Shown here: piece after piece, positions 60,712-64,000 of the stretch
How positions within the stretch are numbered: position 1 is the stretch's first letter
Layout of the letters: every line of letters starts with the position of its first letter
Source of the DNA: Nematopogon swammerdamellus
Taxonomy: Eukaryota > Arthropoda > Insecta > Lepidoptera > Adelidae
Direction of reading: 5' to 3'
Length of the DNA stretch: 64,000 nucleotides
NCBI GenBank assembly: GCA_946902875.1
Contig: OX336338.1
Coordinates: 11,523,971 to 11,587,970, forward strand
The notes under the pieces: generated by a model
Told to the model about the DNA's origin: nothing
Database searches by the model: none
What the model saw: the letters and a program-made list of their open reading frames with translations, nothing else
Made by a program: the position numbers and the translations under genes

Positions 60712-60767
60712 CTTTGGACCCCTCCCCCCTGTGACCACGCATGGTCACAGGGGGGAGGGGTCCAAAG
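60712..60767 (+). repeat. Perfect 26-bp GC-rich hairpin
   Basis: The arms CTTTGGACCCCTCCCCCCTG plus TGACCA and their exact reverse complement surround the four-base loop CGCA. There is no mismatch. The flanks are AT-rich. Confidence 0.95.
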
Positions 60768-61629
60768 TGCCCTAAAATTGGTAAAGTGGTATGGGTATGT
60801 TCCCTCATATATAATATAACATACTAATATTTGTATCGGGCAATTTTAGTACCAACTGGCCCGCTTGAAGCGTTGCATCTTTTCTCTATACAAATATTTA
60901 CTTGTACGCAACCAAATATCAAAAACATCTTTAAAAAAAAAAGGCACAGCATAGTAGGTCGGATGAGACGCGTCACTGTGGAATCTGGTTCATTGTTTAT
61001 GGTGCATGTTCGTGATGCAATCCTGGCGGCAGTTCCGCTCCCCGCCGCCGCCCTCCTATGTAGTAATTAATATGCCTACGTTGGCGGGATGTGATGATTG
61101 GGAAGAATGTGTGAGGTGCGGGTGCAGGGGGATGTTTGCCGGAATGGTGGGGGTGAACCCCGCCACTCCTTCATTCATCTCTTACTGCATTTTGACTCTA
61201 TCAAACTGTACAAACATTATCTATATGTATACTATTCGTGTTGTAATACAATTTGAAACTTGATAAATGGTACATAGAAAAATATGTGTGGAAATAATAA
61301 ATGTGTTAACTATAAAGGTATATAATGGACTCAAAAGCACATAACTATAAGAACTATGATTATTATATTTATAACATGTAGATAGTAGTAATTGGTCTTA
61401 TGGAAATCAAATAAACATTATATTATTATAAGGTATACAAAATATGTGTAATGTGATAGCTATGACCACAATGTAAGATTGTTGTGCAATATCTGTAACA
61501 AAAATGTGGATTCTACAAGTGGCAGGTTGTGCCACTAGCTACATTGAAATAGTGAGCTTCCCATTGTGTATTGAGGTAGATACACAAGCCTGAATGGCCT
61601 AACATCCGGACCAAGGAGGCTGTACCCAT

Positions 61630-62015
61630 GATCTGTTATTCCGATAAGACATAGTTTCCCCAAATCCCAATGACCTTGACCTCTTAGAAAGGTTTAGGTA
61701 GGAATGAAACTGAAAAAAAATACATTAATAGGTATTACGAATGATTAGGATAATTATAGAAAGTCACATTTTTTATTCCTTTTTGTGATATAATGAAAAA
61801 TCTAAAAGTAAATGTGCAATATTTTTTTTTAGATTTTCCACTATTATATCGAAATAGGGATAAAATCTGACTGTCCAATTCTTGTCTAATGTTATTTTCG
61901 GAATTGTATGCATCATAGAAGTTTTAGAGGTCTAGGTCATTGGAGTCAAGATATAACTGGGCAATATGTGGCTAGATGTTATCTTTTATATAAACAATGC
62001 CTAATCCGAATAACA
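61630..62015. mobile_element. Imperfect foldback centred near 61818
   Basis: Nested words pair across the centre. Inner: GATATAATGAAAAATCTAAA with its diverged reverse complement at about 61832-61855. Outer: ATCTGTTATTCCGATAAGAC and CCAATGACCTTGACCTCT with their counterparts at 61925-62020. This fits an old inverted-repeat transposon without ORF. Confidence 0.6.
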
Positions 62016-62796
62016 GATGAGGATGGACACAAAATAACCTCTCTAGGTCGGATCTTGTGCTAGAACGTTTGACATTTCCACCAAGCAGTATTTCTTAAAA
62101 CTTGCCTGTGTAAATTGAATATAATATGTATTACAAGCATTTATGACCTCTAGTGTCAATATGATTTCCTTAGAATAATAACTCAAAACTAAATAAATCA
62201 CAAAATATTGGTATAATATCACTTTTTTTATTATTGTCTCTTGAAACAACTTTCTCTGAGAAGAGAGGTTATTCTGGCATTAGGAAAATGCACACACTGT
62301 AGGTATTTATTAACACTACTTCATTAAAAACGAAGCAGCTGCAGTGCGCTAGGTACATCCTATATAATTTTTGACATGATATAAAATCTATTTCAAGTAT
62401 CAAAAAGTCCTGATTCCTTTTTCAATTATATTTTATCACCTACAAAAATAGTTAAATTAAGCAAATTGGGACAATCAATAAATCACATTCACAATCACTA
62501 CTAAAGTAATTATAAAGTAATCATATTTGGTTATTACAGACGGCGCACCATAGTACATTAATGAAAATAAGTTCAAAATATGTACCTTGTTTTGAAATGT
62601 TTTTGCCTCCACATCACGTTAAAGCCATTGCTCGTTTGCACCAATACATACGGGTAGAACTAGAAGATGCGCTTGCCAAATATCATCACGCTCAGTCATC
62701 AGGGAGCTGAGCAGTGACGAAAAATATTAATTCACACATACAAGCGTCGCCGCTCTGCACATGCCGATTGATCGGATTGGCTGGCTCACGGCGGAC

Positions 62797-62842
62797 GTCG
62801 AAACATACTTACACTTAAGGTCGAAACATACTTACACTTAAG
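62797..62842 (+). repeat. Exact two-copy 23-bp tandem repeat
   Basis: The unit beginning GTCGAAACATACTTACACTT occurs twice head to tail without mismatch. Confidence 0.95.
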
Positions 62843-63089
62843 GGGTGGACAAAGCGTCGAAAGAGACCGATGACCATTGACAGTTGAACATCTAATTCCT
62901 TGTAAGAATATCTCTCTCGACGTACAAACCTCAAGCTCAATGCCTCAATTACTATGAGCTTGATCAGTGGTCGAATTGGACTTATTCACGTACCGGAACG
63001 CGTTTCCCCCAAAGCCCCCAATAAAATTAAAATATATGATGTATCAATACTAATAATAAATCTGTAATGGATGGTCATGGAGTAAGATA

Positions 63090-63701
63090 CAGTAAAACCC
63101 GCTTAATACGATTCTCAAGGGGATGGGCGCAAAAAAAAAATGGTCTTAAGCGGGAAATCGTCTTAAGCGGGAAGAGTTAAAATACAAAGTACACACTTTA
63201 AAATCTGTTTATTGTATTTCTGACAGAAATTAATCTTCGCAATCGTCAATACGAACGATTTGTCTGGCATCAGTTTGAAGAACAACCCAAACTAGTCAGC
63301 ATTGAATCTCTCTCGAAGAGCGTAATCTTTAATCAGAGTTGGAAGGAACGTTTTTTTTTTCAAGTATCCGCGTCTTCTTCGTTGACTGTTTTCGATTCGT
63401 TCCGATTCGCATATCAATGCGAGATTTAAATCGGTTGATCCATCCACTCGAGCCTGAGAAATCAGTGATTTGCAAGGTTTTTGCAAATTGTATGAGCTTT
63501 TTCTGTAAGTATAGGATCACTTACTGGGCGCGCGGCGATAGGAGGCTCGCTCGGCGGTCGCGCGCGGCGAAAAAAAGATTGTTTTAAGCGGATTGGGGGT
63601 CGTATTAAGCGGAATTTTTTTTGTCGTAAAATTAAGGCTGAGTATGGGACTGGCACAAAAGATCGTATTATGTGGGAAATCGTATTAAGCAGGTTTTACT
63701 G
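63090..63701 (-). mobile_element. Tigger/pogo-derived DNA transposon with transposase remnant
   Basis: The ends CAGTAAAACCCGCTTAATAC and the reverse complement of 63678-63701 match at 23 of 24 positions. TA duplicates flank both ends (63088-63089 and 63702-63703). On the minus strand, 63520-63400 reads YLQKKLIQFAKTLQITDFSG and GWINRFKSR. This is the CENP-B/Tc5-type helix-turn-helix of Tigger transposases. The DDE catalytic region is absent. Extra TTAAGCGGGAAATCGT copies lie just inside both ends. Confidence 0.85.
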
Positions 63702-63719
63702 TACTTTGTTTTATGAAAT

Positions 63720-63970
63720 CTTTTCTGTATGTATGTATGTATGTATGTTCCTCCATAACTCTTAAACTGATCATCCGAATTTGATGAAACCTAGTACAAT
63801 CACATTTACCTATACGAGACACAGGATAGGCTAAATAAAATTCAGTTCCGGTTACGCTAAGATGTGGCTCGTATACAAACCCAAATTTTTCGCGCGTCAA
63901 AATAAAGGTACGGTAGCGGGCTTACTTACTACTTTGAAATACCGCGAGCGAAGCCGCGGGCAAACTCTAG
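63720..63970 (+). mobile_element. Helitron-like tail repeat
   Basis: A (TATG)n run is followed by GTTCCTCCATAACTCTTAAA. The end GCGAAGCCGCGGGCAAACTCTAG|T has the GC hairpin and CTAG terminus seen at 40391 and 29754. Its body matches the inverted copy at 43256-43495. Confidence 0.5.
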
Positions 63971-64000
63971 TCTCAAATAATTTTTGTCTATCTTATGCAC

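Noticed and set aside
61006..61263. ORFs near a GC-rich patch at 61.0-61.2 kb
   Set aside because: Short, overlapping in several frames and with no motif or splice signal pattern.

Overview
The window is eukaryotic nuclear DNA. It has spliced genes with GT-AG introns, long AT-rich intergenic space and many decayed transposons. The coding exons read as insect orthologues. The repeat landscape (Helitron-like tails ending in CTAG, jockey- and CR1-like retrotransposons, mariner, frequent TACCTA words in introns) points to a moth or butterfly. That assignment is inference from sequence character; no marker gene was matched.

Layout, all genes on the + strand. (1) 1-1060: the last two coding exons and polyA signal of a mitochondrial FAD/GCV_T-type protein, most likely the pyruvate dehydrogenase phosphatase regulatory subunit (PDPR). 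(2) 1060-6250: repeat-rich spacer with a foldback element, a three-unit repeat and a truncated jockey. (3) 6291-21467: a complete nine-coding-exon gene for a Sec14/CRAL-TRIO plus RhoGAP protein, orthologous to Drosophila RhoGAP68F and vertebrate ARHGAP1. Splicing the exons in silico gives an uninterrupted 490-residue protein. Its introns are full of insertions: mariner, jockey, three copies of one CR1-like element, a restriction-like-endonuclease element, SINEs and palindromic MITEs. (4) 21.6-36.4 kb: intergenic, with inverted-repeat transposons, a Helitron-like element and a GC-rich promoter-like patch near 27.7-28.2 kb. (5) 36392-56645: rhinoceros (rno), a JADE-family PHD-finger chromatin protein. 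It has five coding exons, the last of 7.56 kb, and a predicted length of 2779 residues. Its introns carry a 132-bp tandem array, a foldback element and a reverse-transcriptase fragment. (6) 56.6-64 kb: AT-rich spacer with foldback structures, a Tigger/pogo-derived element with intact terminal repeats and a Helitron-like tail.

The three host genes have unrelated roles (mitochondrial pyruvate metabolism, Rho GTPase control, chromatin) and no functional cluster is implied. The most unusual structure lies around the RhoGAP exon at 17856-18056. It is bracketed by oppositely oriented copies of one retroelement tail, each containing a hammerhead-ribozyme-like core, with a long polypyrimidine tract inside the bracket. 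Other points of note are a pentapeptide expansion in Rno, two perfect hairpins, and MITEs that seem to carry non-transposon GC-rich cargo. I saw no CRISPR array, rRNA, bacterial operon or complete viral genome.
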